Positions 19,520-27,864 of a stretch of DNA of 64,000 bases are shown here, piece by piece. The translations under genes and the position numbers were made by a program. Under the pieces are notes generated by a model. The model did not search any database. It was not told the origin of the DNA and worked only from the letters and a program-made list of their open reading frames with translations. Origin of the DNA: FEN-1219 sp963817615. Lineage in GTDB: Bacteria > Pseudomonadota > Gammaproteobacteria > Steroidobacterales > Rariloculaceae. Every line of letters begins with the position of its first letter. The first letter of the stretch is position 1. Where the stretch lies: assembly GCA_963817615.1 (NCBI GenBank), contig CAWFPH010000002.1:248001-312000 (forward strand), in the 5' to 3' direction.

Positions 19520-19903
19520 TACTATGGGGACTCCGCGATCAGCGCAATCACAAGGTGCCGGAGCGACCGAGGAACGGTCCAGGCTGATCGCCTATTGAGA
19601 TCGGCCAGCCGGTATTGGCTGTGCCGCGTACGGCGCAGACCGAAAAGTGCGCCGGAATGCTGCGCACTATACCACTGAACGAGCGGCCGTGCTCGCAAGG
19701 ATCCGGCAACGGCTCGAGCGCACCGTGCCCGAGGCCGCTCGACACGGCCCGAGCGCGATCGCCGCTGCCGGCCTCGACACGTGCCTGGCCACGGCGGAAT
19801 CCCGCTGCCGGGATCCGAGTCCCGGGGGCGGAATCGTCCCGCGGTCGATGCCTCAGCGACGGCGGGATGCAACCGCTGGTCCGCCAATTGCATCTTGTCC
19901 ACC
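19520..19903. other. Intergenic region between rhlE and the permease gene
   Basis: About 380 bases without a convincing gene, carrying the promoters of two divergent genes. A GC hairpin with arms CCGGGA and TCCCGG lies near 19808-19825, flanked by ATTCC and GGAAT that could extend it. I see no other clear element. Confidence 0.35.
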
Positions 19904-22342
19904 ATGAGCCCCTCCACGTTCGCGCAAGACGTGCGCTACGCGGCGCGCACCCTGCGCCGTAGTCCGGGCTTCGCCGCGGTCACGGTCTTGATCCTCGCGC
20001 TCGGCATCGGCGCAAACACGGCGATCTTCAGCGTGGTGAGCACGGTGCTGCTGAAGCCGCTGCCGCTTCCCGACGCCGACCGGCTCATGGTGCTCTGGGA
20101 AGACTTCACCGCCGACGGCGCGCCGCCGCGCACGCAGGCAACCGGTGCGGACTATGTCGCCTGGCAGGCGCGCAACCGCTCGTTCGAAGGTCTCGCCGCA
20201 TTTGCGCCGCAAACGTACAACCTCACGGGCATTGGGGATCCGGAGAGGCTCGAAGGCGTGCGGACCGCGGCGAATCTGTTCACGCTGCTCCGGATGGCGC
20301 CGCTCCTCGGCCGCACGCTCGTCCCGGCGGACGACGCCGCCGACGCGCCGCCGGTGGTCGTGATCAGCGAGCGGCTCTGGCGCCGGCGCTTCGGCGCCGA
20401 TCCGGACATCGTCGGCCGCACGATCCATTTGAGCGGCGTGGAGCGCACGGTCGTCGGTGTCGTGCCGCCCTATTTTCAGTTCCCGGAGCAGAACGCGACT
20501 GTTTGGATTCCCGCGCAATTCAGCGCTGAGGAGCTCGAGTCGCAAACGAACTACTATCTCTACGTCGTCGGCCGCCTGTTGCCCGGCGTCTCGCGGGAGC
20601 AAGCGCGCGCCGACATGGCGGCAGTGGCTGCAGCGCTTCTCGCCGAGAATCCGCGCCATACCGCGCGCATTACCGTCGACGCGCTGCACGATGAGCTCGC
20701 ACACGAGGCGCGGCCCACGTTGCTGATCCTGCTCGGCGCGGTGGCCGCCGTGCTCCTGATCGGCTGTGCGAACGTCGCGAACTTGCTGCTCGCGCGCGCC
20801 GCGAGCCGCGAGCGCGAGCTCGCGGTCCGCAAAGCGCTCGGCGCGGCGCCGGCGCGCGTGCTGCGACAGCTGTTCACGGAGAGCGGGGTGCTTGCAGCGC
20901 TCGGCGTGGTCGCCGGCATCGGGCTATCGACCGCGTCGTTCGGCTATCTCGCGCGGCTCGTGCCGGGCACGTATCCGGGCGGCGCGGCGCCCGCGCTCGA
21001 TTGGCGCGTGCTCGCGTTCACGGCCGCGCTCGCGCTCGTGACGGTGCTCCTGTTCGGCGCGGCGCCCGCGCTCGCGGCGGCCCGCACGAGCCTGAACGAT
21101 GCGCTGAAAAGAAGCGTCGGCGCGACCGCGAAGCCGGGCGGCGGCCGCGGCCGCCAGGCGCTCGTGGTCGGCGAGATCGCGCTGACCGTCGTGCTGCTGA
21201 CGGCCGCGACCCTGCTGTTGCGCAGCTACGCCGCGGTGCTCGCCGTAGATCCGGGGTTCACGCCGGACCGGCTGCTCGTCGCGGACACGGAGCTGTCGCC
21301 CTCGAAGTACGCCGATGCGCCGCGACGCGCGGCGTTCTATGCGAGCGTGCTCGAGCGCGTGAGCGCGCTGCCCGGGGTCGCCGCGGCCGGCTACGTGAAC
21401 TTCCCGCCGCTCACGTTCAAAGGCGGCCGAATGCTCGTCGGCGTCGAGGGCCAACCGTTCCCGCCGGCGCCGCGCGACATCCCGCGTTCCGTCGCGGCCG
21501 ACCGTTTCGTCACCGGCGATTACTTCCGCGCGCTCGGCGTACCGCTCGTCGAAGGCCGCGTGTTCGACTCTCGCGACGCGCGCCAGGATGCGCCGCTCAC
21601 GGTCGTGATCAATGCAGCGCTGGCGCACCGGTTTTGGCCCGACCAGGACGCGCTCGGCAAGCGCATCCGGTTCGGCGCCGCCGACGCTCCCTGGATCACC
21701 GTGATCGGCGTGACCGGCAACGTCCGGCAAATGGCACTCGACGCCGACGCGGAGCCCGAGATGTTCTTCCCGGCCGAGCAAGTGGGATTCGCACCGTTCA
21801 CCTGGCCGAAGAGCTTGGTCGTGCGTACGCGGGGCGAGCCGCTCGCGCTCGCAAGCGCCGTGCGCGACGCAGTCTGGGCCGTCGACCGCGACCAGCCGGT
21901 ATCGAGCATCCGCTCGATGGGCGAGATCTTCGATGCCGACGTCGCGGCCCGCAACACGCAGCTCACGCTGATCGGCGCGTTCGCGGCGCTCGCGCTGCTG
22001 CTCGCGGCGGTCGGCCTCTACGGCGTGCTCGCGTACGCCGTCGCGCAGCGCACGGCGGAGATCGGTCTCAGGATGGCGCTCGGCGCGGAGCGCGCGCGGG
22101 TCGTGCGCACCGTGCTCGGCAGCGCCCTCGGCGTCGCGGTCGCCGGGCTCGCGCTCGGCACGCTCGGCGCGCTCGGCACGGGTCGGCTGCTCCGCTCGTT
22201 CCTGTTCGGCGTGAGCGCGACGGATTGGATCACGCTCGTTACAGTCGCGGCCACGATCCTCGTGGTCACGCTGCTCGCAAGCTATGTGCCCGCGCGCCGC
22301 GCGGCCGCGGTCGACCCGATGACCGCGCTGCGCAACGAGTAG
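19904..22342 (+). CDS. ADOP-type duplicated ABC permease (MacB/FtsX family)
   Basis: An 812-residue membrane protein of the ADOP group (acidobacterial duplicated orphan permease), related to MacB. It begins with the family signature DVRYAARTLRRSPGFAAVTV and has two repeats, each with a MacB_PCD periplasmic domain and an FtsX transmembrane block. The first block holds ARAASRERELAVRKALGA, the second QRTAEIGLRMALGAERARV. The last segments are LLASYVPARRAAAVDPMTALR. No ATPase gene lies beside it, as is usual for ADOP proteins, so the partner must be elsewhere. ATG 19904 is chosen because the family starts here; its ribosome site is poor. The cargo is unknown. Confidence 0.88.
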   Translation: MSPSTFAQDVRYAARTLRRSPGFAAVTVLILALGIGANTAIFSVVSTVLLKPLPLPDADRLMVLWEDFTADGAPPRTQATGADYVAWQARNRSFEGLAAFAPQTYNLTGIGDPERLEGVRTAANLFTLLRMAPLLGRTLVPADDAADAPPVVVISERLWRRRFGADPDIVGRTIHLSGVERTVVGVVPPYFQFPEQNATVWIPAQFSAEELESQTNYYLYVVGRLLPGVSREQARADMAAVAAALLAENPRHTARITVDALHDELAHEARPTLLILLGAVAAVLLIGCANVANLLLARAASRERELAVRKALGAAPARVLRQLFTESGVLAALGVVAGIGLSTASFGYLARLVPGTYPGGAAPALDWRVLAFTAALALVTVLLFGAAPALAAARTSLNDALKRSVGATAKPGGGRGRQALVVGEIALTVVLLTAATLLLRSYAAVLAVDPGFTPDRLLVADTELSPSKYADAPRRAAFYASVLERVSALPGVAAAGYVNFPPLTFKGGRMLVGVEGQPFPPAPRDIPRSVAADRFVTGDYFRALGVPLVEGRVFDSRDARQDAPLTVVINAALAHRFWPDQDALGKRIRFGAADAPWITVIGVTGNVRQMALDADAEPEMFFPAEQVGFAPFTWPKSLVVRTRGEPLALASAVRDAVWAVDRDQPVSSIRSMGEIFDADVAARNTQLTLIGAFAALALLLAAVGLYGVLAYAVAQRTAEIGLRMALGAERARVVRTVLGSALGVAVAGLALGTLGALGTGRLLRSFLFGVSATDWITLVTVAATILVVTLLASYVPARRAAAVDPMTALRNE

Positions 22343-22424
22343 GCCGCGTCCGACTCGAGCCGCGACTCGACCGCCAACGAGTCGGCCCGGACCACGCAGT
22401 GGCCGGCAGCAGCCGCCCGTATGT

Positions 22425-22434
22425 TGACGTGTCA
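22425..22434. promoter_or_regulatory. Possible operator palindrome before the toxin-antitoxin genes
   Basis: TGAC and GTCA half-sites separated by two bases lie 9 bases before the ATG at 22443. The TTGACG around it could also be read as a -35-like box. A short palindrome at this place would fit autorepression by an AbiEi-like antitoxin, but the site is small and may be chance. Confidence 0.3.
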
Positions 22435-22442
22435 TCATAAAT

Positions 22443-22862
22443 ATGGCTACGCTGCCCGGCATGCGTAGAGGCCGAGCAAAATTGAGCCCGCTCACGCGCC
22501 GCGAGCAGTTGCGCCGCGCGAAGCAGGCGCACCGCGTGCGGCAGCGGCTCGCGAAGATCGTCGAGGTGCAGCTCGCGCTGCCGGCCGACGTCGCCGCAAA
22601 GCTCGCGGCGGCGCGGCGCGCACCCGACTTCGTCCCGCTCCTCGATGCCGCGCTCGACCGCCTGGTCGTACGGCTCGCGGACTACCCGCAACTGCACGAT
22701 CTCGCCTGGAACCGCAGCGAAGAGCTGATCTCCGCGAAGGAGGCCTTCCAACTGTACGAGCGCAATTGGCGACTGCTCGAGCATGCCGCGCTCGACGACG
22801 GTGAGCGCGGCCTGATCGAGCGGCTGAAAGCGGAGTTCGGTCATGGCGAAATCAACGCGTGA
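22443..22862 (+). CDS. Putative antitoxin-like partner of the AbiEii protein
   Basis: A 139-residue, mostly helical, charged protein that I do not recognise by sequence. The front is strongly basic (SPLTRREQLRRAKQAHRVRQRL); the middle contains LPADVAAKLAAARRAPDFVPLLDAALDRL, and the end is acidic. Its gene overlaps the nucleotidyltransferase-like gene by 20 bases. That order and overlap are those of type IV AbiE toxin-antitoxin pairs, in which the first gene encodes the antitoxin and autorepressor. It is shorter than typical AbiEi (about 180-200 aa), and I cannot confirm a winged helix. An in-frame ATG at 22461 is an alternative start. Confidence 0.5.
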   Translation: MATLPGMRRGRAKLSPLTRREQLRRAKQAHRVRQRLAKIVEVQLALPADVAAKLAAARRAPDFVPLLDAALDRLVVRLADYPQLHDLAWNRSEELISAKEAFQLYERNWRLLEHAALDDGERGLIERLKAEFGHGEINA

Positions 22863-23544
22863 GTTTCGTCGCCCGCTCCACAAGGCAATCGCGCGCGTAT
22901 TGCATTCGATGAATCCCGATTTCCTGGCCCGCGCCGGATGCTTCTTCGGCGGAGGAACGCAGCTCTCGATGTCGCTCGGCGAGTACCGCGAGTCTCGCGA
23001 TGTCGACTTTCTTTGCTCGCGCCGAGCCGGCTTTCGTGCGTTGCGCGAGGAAGTGACGAGCCGTTCGCTCGGCGCGGTCATGCGTCGCAAAGTCGACCTC
23101 GCGCGCGACGTCCGCACCGACCGCGACGGCATCCGGACCTTCTTCGCGATCGACGGCGTGCGGTTGAAATTCGAGATCGTGTTCGAGAGCCGCCTCGATC
23201 TCGCCGGAGATCTCGATCGCGGGTTCGGCGTGCCCGTGCTGCGGCCCGAGCACGCGGTGGCCGAGAAGCTGCTCGCGAACGCCGACCGTGGCCTCGACGA
23301 GTCGACCTCGGCCCGCGACCTCATCGACCTCGCATTTGCGGCCGCCTGCTTCGACAAGCCGACGTTCGACCGGGGCTTCGCGCAGGCCGAGCAGGCCTAC
23401 GGTTCCGCCGTGGGCCGCTACCTCGACGCGGCGCTGCGGGCTTTCCGCGATCGGCGACGCGCCTCGGTCTGCATCGCGACGCTCGCCGTGGAGGACGTCG
23501 CGACGTTGCGCCGCGGCCTCAAGTTGCTGCGCACGCGGCTATGA
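22843..23544 (+). CDS. AbiEii/AbiGii-type nucleotidyltransferase (putative toxin)
   Basis: A 233-residue protein of the AbiEii/AbiGii toxin family, DNA-polymerase-beta-like nucleotidyltransferases. The fold marks are CFFGGGTQLSMSL followed by SRDVDFLC, where the two acidic residues of DVD would bind metal, then the segment VLRPEHAVAEKLLANADR and SARDLIDLAFA, typical of the family's C-terminal half. In characterised systems the toxin adds nucleotides to tRNA or binds GTP and halts growth. Here the pair lies between a permease and ergothioneine genes without phage genes nearby. A housekeeping nucleotidyltransferase role cannot be excluded. Confidence 0.75.
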   Translation: MAKSTREFRRPLHKAIARVLHSMNPDFLARAGCFFGGGTQLSMSLGEYRESRDVDFLCSRRAGFRALREEVTSRSLGAVMRRKVDLARDVRTDRDGIRTFFAIDGVRLKFEIVFESRLDLAGDLDRGFGVPVLRPEHAVAEKLLANADRGLDESTSARDLIDLAFAAACFDKPTFDRGFAQAEQAYGSAVGRYLDAALRAFRDRRRASVCIATLAVEDVATLRRGLKLLRTRL

Positions 23545-23562
23545 CCGGCCCTGCGGCGAGGG

Positions 23563-24546
23563 TCAGTTCTGTGCGGGCACCGTCATGTAGTGCAGGCTGA
23601 ACAGCCGCTCGTCGTCGATCCAGGTGCGCGCCGGCTCGAACCCGGCGCGCCGCGCGAGCGCATGAAACTCCTCGGGCGAGTACTTGTGCGAGTACTCCGT
23701 GATGATGTACTCGCCGGGTGCGAAGTCGATCGGCACGCCGGCCACGTCGACACGCTGCCGTGCGAGGCTGACCAGGCGCATCTCGATGCGCCGTTCGTCG
23801 CGGTCGTAGACGGCCTCGTGCTCGAAGCGCTCGAGGTCGAACTCGGCGTCGAGGTCGCGGTTCAAGCGCACGAGCAGGTTCAAGTTGAACTCGGCGGTGA
23901 CCCCTGCGGCGTCGTTGTAAGCCGCGTGCAGAATGGCGGGGTCCTTCTGCAGATCCACGCCGATCAAGAGCGCGCCGCCCGGCTTCGCTTCGGCGGCCAT
24001 GACCTCGAGCACCTCGAGCGCCCTCGAGCGCGTGAAGTTGCCGATCGTCGAGCCCGGGAAGAACACGAGATTGCGCTCGGGCGTCACCGGGTGCTCCGGC
24101 AGCTCGAACGGTTGCGTGAAATCCGCGAACACCGGCTGCATGTGCACGCCGGGATAGTCGCCGCGCAGCGACTCCACCTGCTCCAGCAGGAACTCCGGCG
24201 AGATGTCGACGGGCACGTACGCGGCCGGTTCGTGCAGATGATCGAGCAGCAACCGCACCTTGATGTTCGAGCCCGCGCCGAACTCGATCACGGCCGCGCG
24301 CTCGCCGACGAGCGCCGCGACCGTCGGTAAATGCTGCTCCATGAGCTTGAGCTCGGTGCGCGTCGGATAGTATTCCGGCAACGAGCAGATGCGGTCGAAC
24401 AGCTCCGAGCCGCGCTTGTCGTAGAAGTACTTCGGCGACAGACGCTTCTGCGGCGCCGTGAGACCGCGCAGGATCCGATCGCGGTCCTCCGCAATGCCGG
24501 GCGGCGTGTAGTTGCCAGTCGTAATATCGAGCGCCTCTGTGCTCAC
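23563..24546 (-). CDS. egtD: L-histidine N(alpha)-methyltransferase
   Basis: SAM-dependent enzyme (327 aa) that trimethylates histidine to hercynine, the first step of ergothioneine synthesis. It begins in the family manner (RLSPKYFYDKRGSELFDRI, LPEYYPTRTE). It has the SAM loop VIEFGAGSNIKVRLLL, VPVDISPEFL, FFPGSTIGNF and the C-terminal YIITEYSHKYSPEEF, which holds substrate contacts in known EgtD. The start is GTG 24546 after GGAGGA, 14 bases downstream of the egtB stop, so both are probably on one transcript. Length and motifs are normal. Confidence 0.93.
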   Translation of the reverse strand: MSTEALDITTGNYTPPGIAEDRDRILRGLTAPQKRLSPKYFYDKRGSELFDRICSLPEYYPTRTELKLMEQHLPTVAALVGERAAVIEFGAGSNIKVRLLLDHLHEPAAYVPVDISPEFLLEQVESLRGDYPGVHMQPVFADFTQPFELPEHPVTPERNLVFFPGSTIGNFTRSRALEVLEVMAAEAKPGGALLIGVDLQKDPAILHAAYNDAAGVTAEFNLNLLVRLNRDLDAEFDLERFEHEAVYDRDERRIEMRLVSLARQRVDVAGVPIDFAPGEYIITEYSHKYSPEEFHALARRAGFEPARTWIDDERLFSLHYMTVPAQN

Positions 24547-24560
24547 TTCGGCTCCTCCCG

Positions 24561-25832
24561 TCAAACGTCCTTCGCGAGGCGGAAGCCCAAGAACTGCCAG
24601 CGGTCGTGCGGGTAGAAGAAGCTGCGATACGTCGCGCGAATGTGATCGGCAGACGTGACGCAGGAGCCGCCGCGCACGACGAGCTGGTTGCACATGAACT
24701 TGCCGTTGTATTCGCCGAGCGACCCGGCGAGCGGCCGGAAGCCGGGATACGGCGCGTAGGCGGATGCGCACCATTCCCAGACGTCGCCGTAGAGCTGCGC
24801 GAGCGGCGCGGCGGGCGTCTCCGATCCAACCGGATGCAGAAAGCCGCTGTCGAGCAGGTTGCCGGCGACGTCGGCCGTCGCCGCGGCGACCTCCCACTCG
24901 GCCTCGGTCGGCAGGCGTGCGGCCGCGAAGCGCGCGAAAGCATCGGCCTCGTAGAAGCTCACGTGCGTGACGGGCGCGGCCGCATCGATCTCGCGCCACC
25001 CGCCGAGCGTGAACTCGCGGGCAAGGTCCTGCGACCAGCACAGCGGGCGGTCCCAGCCGAGCTCACGAATCTTCGTCCAGCCGTCCGCGAGCCACAGGCT
25101 CGGCGTTCGGTACCCGCCCGCTGCGATGAACTCGAGGTACTCGGCGTTCGTGACCAGCCGCGAGCCGAGCGCATGATCGGCCGTCAGCTCGCGGTGGCGC
25201 GGCGTCTCGTTGTCGAAGCAAAAGCCCTCGCCCGTCGCGCCGATCTCGACGACCCCGCCGCTGCGCGGAACGAGCTCGAGCGGCTGCGCGCGAGCGAGCG
25301 GCGGCCGCGGCAGCGTATCGTAGGCCGGCCCGAGCGGATTGACGAACAACACCTGCTTCACGTCGGTGAGCAGCAGCTCCTGGTGTTGCTGCTCGTGGTT
25401 CAAACCGAGCGTGACCAAAAACGCGATCTGCGGCTCGTCGCCGCGCGCCCGCAGCAACGCTTCCATCGCATCGTCGACGCGCGCGCGATAGTCGCGCACG
25501 TCGGCCACCGTCGGTCGGCTCAGCAGGCCGCGCTGCGGGCGCGCGTGCATCTCGCCGACCGTGTAGTAATAGGAGTTGAACAAGTGGTCGTAGCGATCGT
25601 CGACGCTCACGTACCCGCGCGCATGCTCGCGCAGGCAGAAGCGCTCGAAGAACCATGTGGTGTGCCCGAGGTGCCACTTCGTGGGGCTCGTCTCGGGCAT
25701 GACTTGCACGACCTGATCTTCCACGGCGAGCGGCGCCGTGAGCTGCGATGTCGTGTTGCGCACTCGCCGGTAGCGCGCGGCGAGCGCGGCGGCAGTGAGC
25801 GTGGCTCGATTGCCGAGTATTGCCGTGGCCAT
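24561..25832 (-). CDS. egtB: Hercynine sulfoxide synthase (ergothioneine biosynthesis)
   Basis: Non-haem iron enzyme (423 aa) that joins hercynine with cysteine or gamma-glutamylcysteine using O2. It has an N-terminal DinB-like helical domain and a C-terminal formylglycine-generating-enzyme-like domain. Iron ligands are visible as WHLGHTTWFFE and LNHEQQHQELL (three histidines). In the C-terminal domain are GDVWEWCASAY, NQLVVRGGSC and RSFFYPHDRWQFLGFRL. First gene of egtB-egtD. No EgtA, EgtC or EgtE homologue is nearby, so the sulfur donor and the lyase are not defined by this window. Cysteine-using EgtB types are common when egtA and egtC are lacking. Confidence 0.92.
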   Translation of the reverse strand: MATAILGNRATLTAAALAARYRRVRNTTSQLTAPLAVEDQVVQVMPETSPTKWHLGHTTWFFERFCLREHARGYVSVDDRYDHLFNSYYYTVGEMHARPQRGLLSRPTVADVRDYRARVDDAMEALLRARGDEPQIAFLVTLGLNHEQQHQELLLTDVKQVLFVNPLGPAYDTLPRPPLARAQPLELVPRSGGVVEIGATGEGFCFDNETPRHRELTADHALGSRLVTNAEYLEFIAAGGYRTPSLWLADGWTKIRELGWDRPLCWSQDLAREFTLGGWREIDAAAPVTHVSFYEADAFARFAAARLPTEAEWEVAAATADVAGNLLDSGFLHPVGSETPAAPLAQLYGDVWEWCASAYAPYPGFRPLAGSLGEYNGKFMCNQLVVRGGSCVTSADHIRATYRSFFYPHDRWQFLGFRLAKDV

Positions 25833-26070
25833 TTCGCTAGCGGCGACGAGCGCCTGCCCGCCGCGATCGTGGTCGGATCTGGAGCCTAGCGTCGCGAGGC
25901 GGGCATGTCAAAACGCCCGGCTTCACGTTACCGCAGCGTTCCGCCCCCGTATTGCCCGCGGCGGCGCGGACCGGACCAGACGGCCGCGAGCGCCGAGCGC
26001 GCGTGGGCGTCGCGGCCGCAGCGCTCGTTGCAGTACCCTTGCTGCGCGGCGGACGAACAAGGGGGACACT

Positions 26071-27579
26071 ATGAGAGCCACGCATCTGTTATCGAGCTTC
26101 GTTGCGATCGTGCTCGCTTGCACGGCGGCGCACGCTCAAAACGCAACGCAGGCCGGTGCGCTGCTCGAGGCGGCCGCGGCCGCGATGGGCGGCCGCGAAC
26201 GCATCGAGAAGCTCGACAACCTCGTGATGACGGGCTTCGGTCAGCGCTACGCCTCGAACGGCAACATCAGCGCCGATCCGAACTCGCCGCCGAAGTGGCA
26301 GGCAATTGCCGAGAACGAGCGCTACTTCGACCTGCACAACGCGCGCGCGCTCAATCGCGAGCGCGCGAGCAACATGTTTCCGTTCGCGGCGCCGTTCGGC
26401 ATGTCATGGGATCCGCGCGAGCGCGTGCAAAGCGGCACCGCGCTGCTCGACCATCCGCTGCCGGCACTGCTCGCGGCGCTCGCGGCCGGCGCGCACGCGG
26501 GTCCGGTCACGGTCGAGGACGGCAAGACGGTGGTCGCGTTCGAGCTCGCGGACGGCAGCACCGCCTGGATCGCGCTCGATCCGCAGACGCATCTCCCCTA
26601 TTGGACGCGCTGGATCACCGGCAGCACGACCCTCGGCGACGTCGTGAACACGGCCTACTTCACCGGTTACCTGCCGTTCGAAGGCGTGTGGCTGCCGACC
26701 GGCATCATGAGCAAGATCGATTGGCGCAATCAGGTCACGCTGATGTTCCAGGTCGATTCCTACCGCCTCGACGTGCACGACATGCCGGCCTTCCCGGCGG
26801 AAAGCGCCGCGCCCGCGCGCGCCGCCGGCACACCTCGGGTCACCACCACGAAGATGGCCGACGGAGTCTGGGACGTGCGCATCGCGAACGGCGGCAGCGG
26901 CGGCGCGGTGATCGAGTTCGCGGACCACCTCGTGATGTTCGAGCCGTACGGCGACGAGGCGCAGACGTTCGCGCGCATCGACGCGGCGAACACGCTCGTG
27001 CGCGGCAAGCAGGTCACGGCCGTGATCGTCGGCCACCATCACGAGGACCACGCGGGCGGCCTGCGCGCGGCCGTCGCGCGCGGCCTCACGATCATCGCCC
27101 AGCGCCGCACGCAGCCGCTGTTCGAGGAATGGGTATCGCGGTCCGCCGCGCTGCACCCGGATGCGCTCGAGCGCAATCCGCGGCCGATGAATTTCGTGCC
27201 GGTCGACGAGCACCTCGTGCTGCAGGACGCGAAGCGGCGACTCGACGTGTACCACGCGGTCGGCGACTTCCACATGTCCGACGCGCTGATCGCCTATCTG
27301 CCGAAGGAAAAGATCCTGATGGAGGGCGACTTCACGGACGAGACCTGGACCTGGAACTGGTGGGCGGGCGCGCTGCGCGCGAATAGGGACCTTTACGGCA
27401 TCGACCCGAAGCTCGACATCCCCGTGCACGGCACGCCGGGCACAATCGAGGACAAGCTCGCGGGCGCGCAAAAGCAAGCCCAGGCCGCGCAGCGCTTCTG
27501 CGCGGACAATGCGGCGCGCGGCAGCTATCCGTTCGGCTGCCCGGTCAAATATTCGACGACCGGCCCGATCGTCGAGTGA
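26071..27579 (+). CDS. Exported metallo-beta-lactamase-fold hydrolase
   Basis: A 502-residue periplasmic protein. Signal peptide: residues 1-22, ending at AHAQ. Residues about 30-240 form a beta-rich lipoprotein-carrier-like or sterol-binding-like region with no recognised motif (GRERIEKLDNLVMTGFGQ). The C-terminal half is an MBL domain with metal motif GHHHEDHAGG near residue 320, then a Cys-rich end. ATG 26071 follows AAGGGGG. It is a single gene transcribed toward the repeat cluster and the esterase. Substrate unknown; comparable exported MBL proteins occur in hydrolase-rich Gammaproteobacteria. Confidence 0.75.
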   Translation: MRATHLLSSFVAIVLACTAAHAQNATQAGALLEAAAAAMGGRERIEKLDNLVMTGFGQRYASNGNISADPNSPPKWQAIAENERYFDLHNARALNRERASNMFPFAAPFGMSWDPRERVQSGTALLDHPLPALLAALAAGAHAGPVTVEDGKTVVAFELADGSTAWIALDPQTHLPYWTRWITGSTTLGDVVNTAYFTGYLPFEGVWLPTGIMSKIDWRNQVTLMFQVDSYRLDVHDMPAFPAESAAPARAAGTPRVTTTKMADGVWDVRIANGGSGGAVIEFADHLVMFEPYGDEAQTFARIDAANTLVRGKQVTAVIVGHHHEDHAGGLRAAVARGLTIIAQRRTQPLFEEWVSRSAALHPDALERNPRPMNFVPVDEHLVLQDAKRRLDVYHAVGDFHMSDALIAYLPKEKILMEGDFTDETWTWNWWAGALRANRDLYGIDPKLDIPVHGTPGTIEDKLAGAQKQAQAAQRFCADNAARGSYPFGCPVKYSTTGPIVE

Positions 27580-27598
27580 TGCTCGCTCCGCTTGGGCC

Positions 27599-27825
27599 GC
27601 CGCCGAGGTGCGGCTGCAGGTGCTCGCTCCCGAGACACGCCGGAAGACCGTCCCTGGGGCTCGGCGGCGCACATCCCTGTGCGCCGACGGTCTCGGGAGC
27701 GAGCACCTGCAGCCACACCTCGGCGGCTTTTCGGGTGCGTGACGCGGAGTGCAGGCTCAGGGCGCGGCGCCGGTCTTCCGGCGCGTCTCGGGAACGAGCA
27801 CATGCAGCCGCACCTCGACGGCGGC
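27599..27825. repeat. Cluster of three REP-like repeats (two inverted, one direct)
   Basis: Left arm 27599-27636 and right arm 27690-27727 are inverted copies of 38 bases with one mismatch. A third copy at 27785-27825 has the right arm's orientation with a few changes. Homology between the left arm and the third copy extends further, through GGTCTTCCGGCG (read toward the arm), so the full unit is nearer 60 bases. The repeats fill the gap between two convergent genes. They resemble REP/BIME elements, but no RAYT transposase is in the window. Confidence 0.8.
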
Positions 27826-27864
27826 CCCACAACGGGCGAGCGCGTCGCACGGCGAGCGCCCGAC

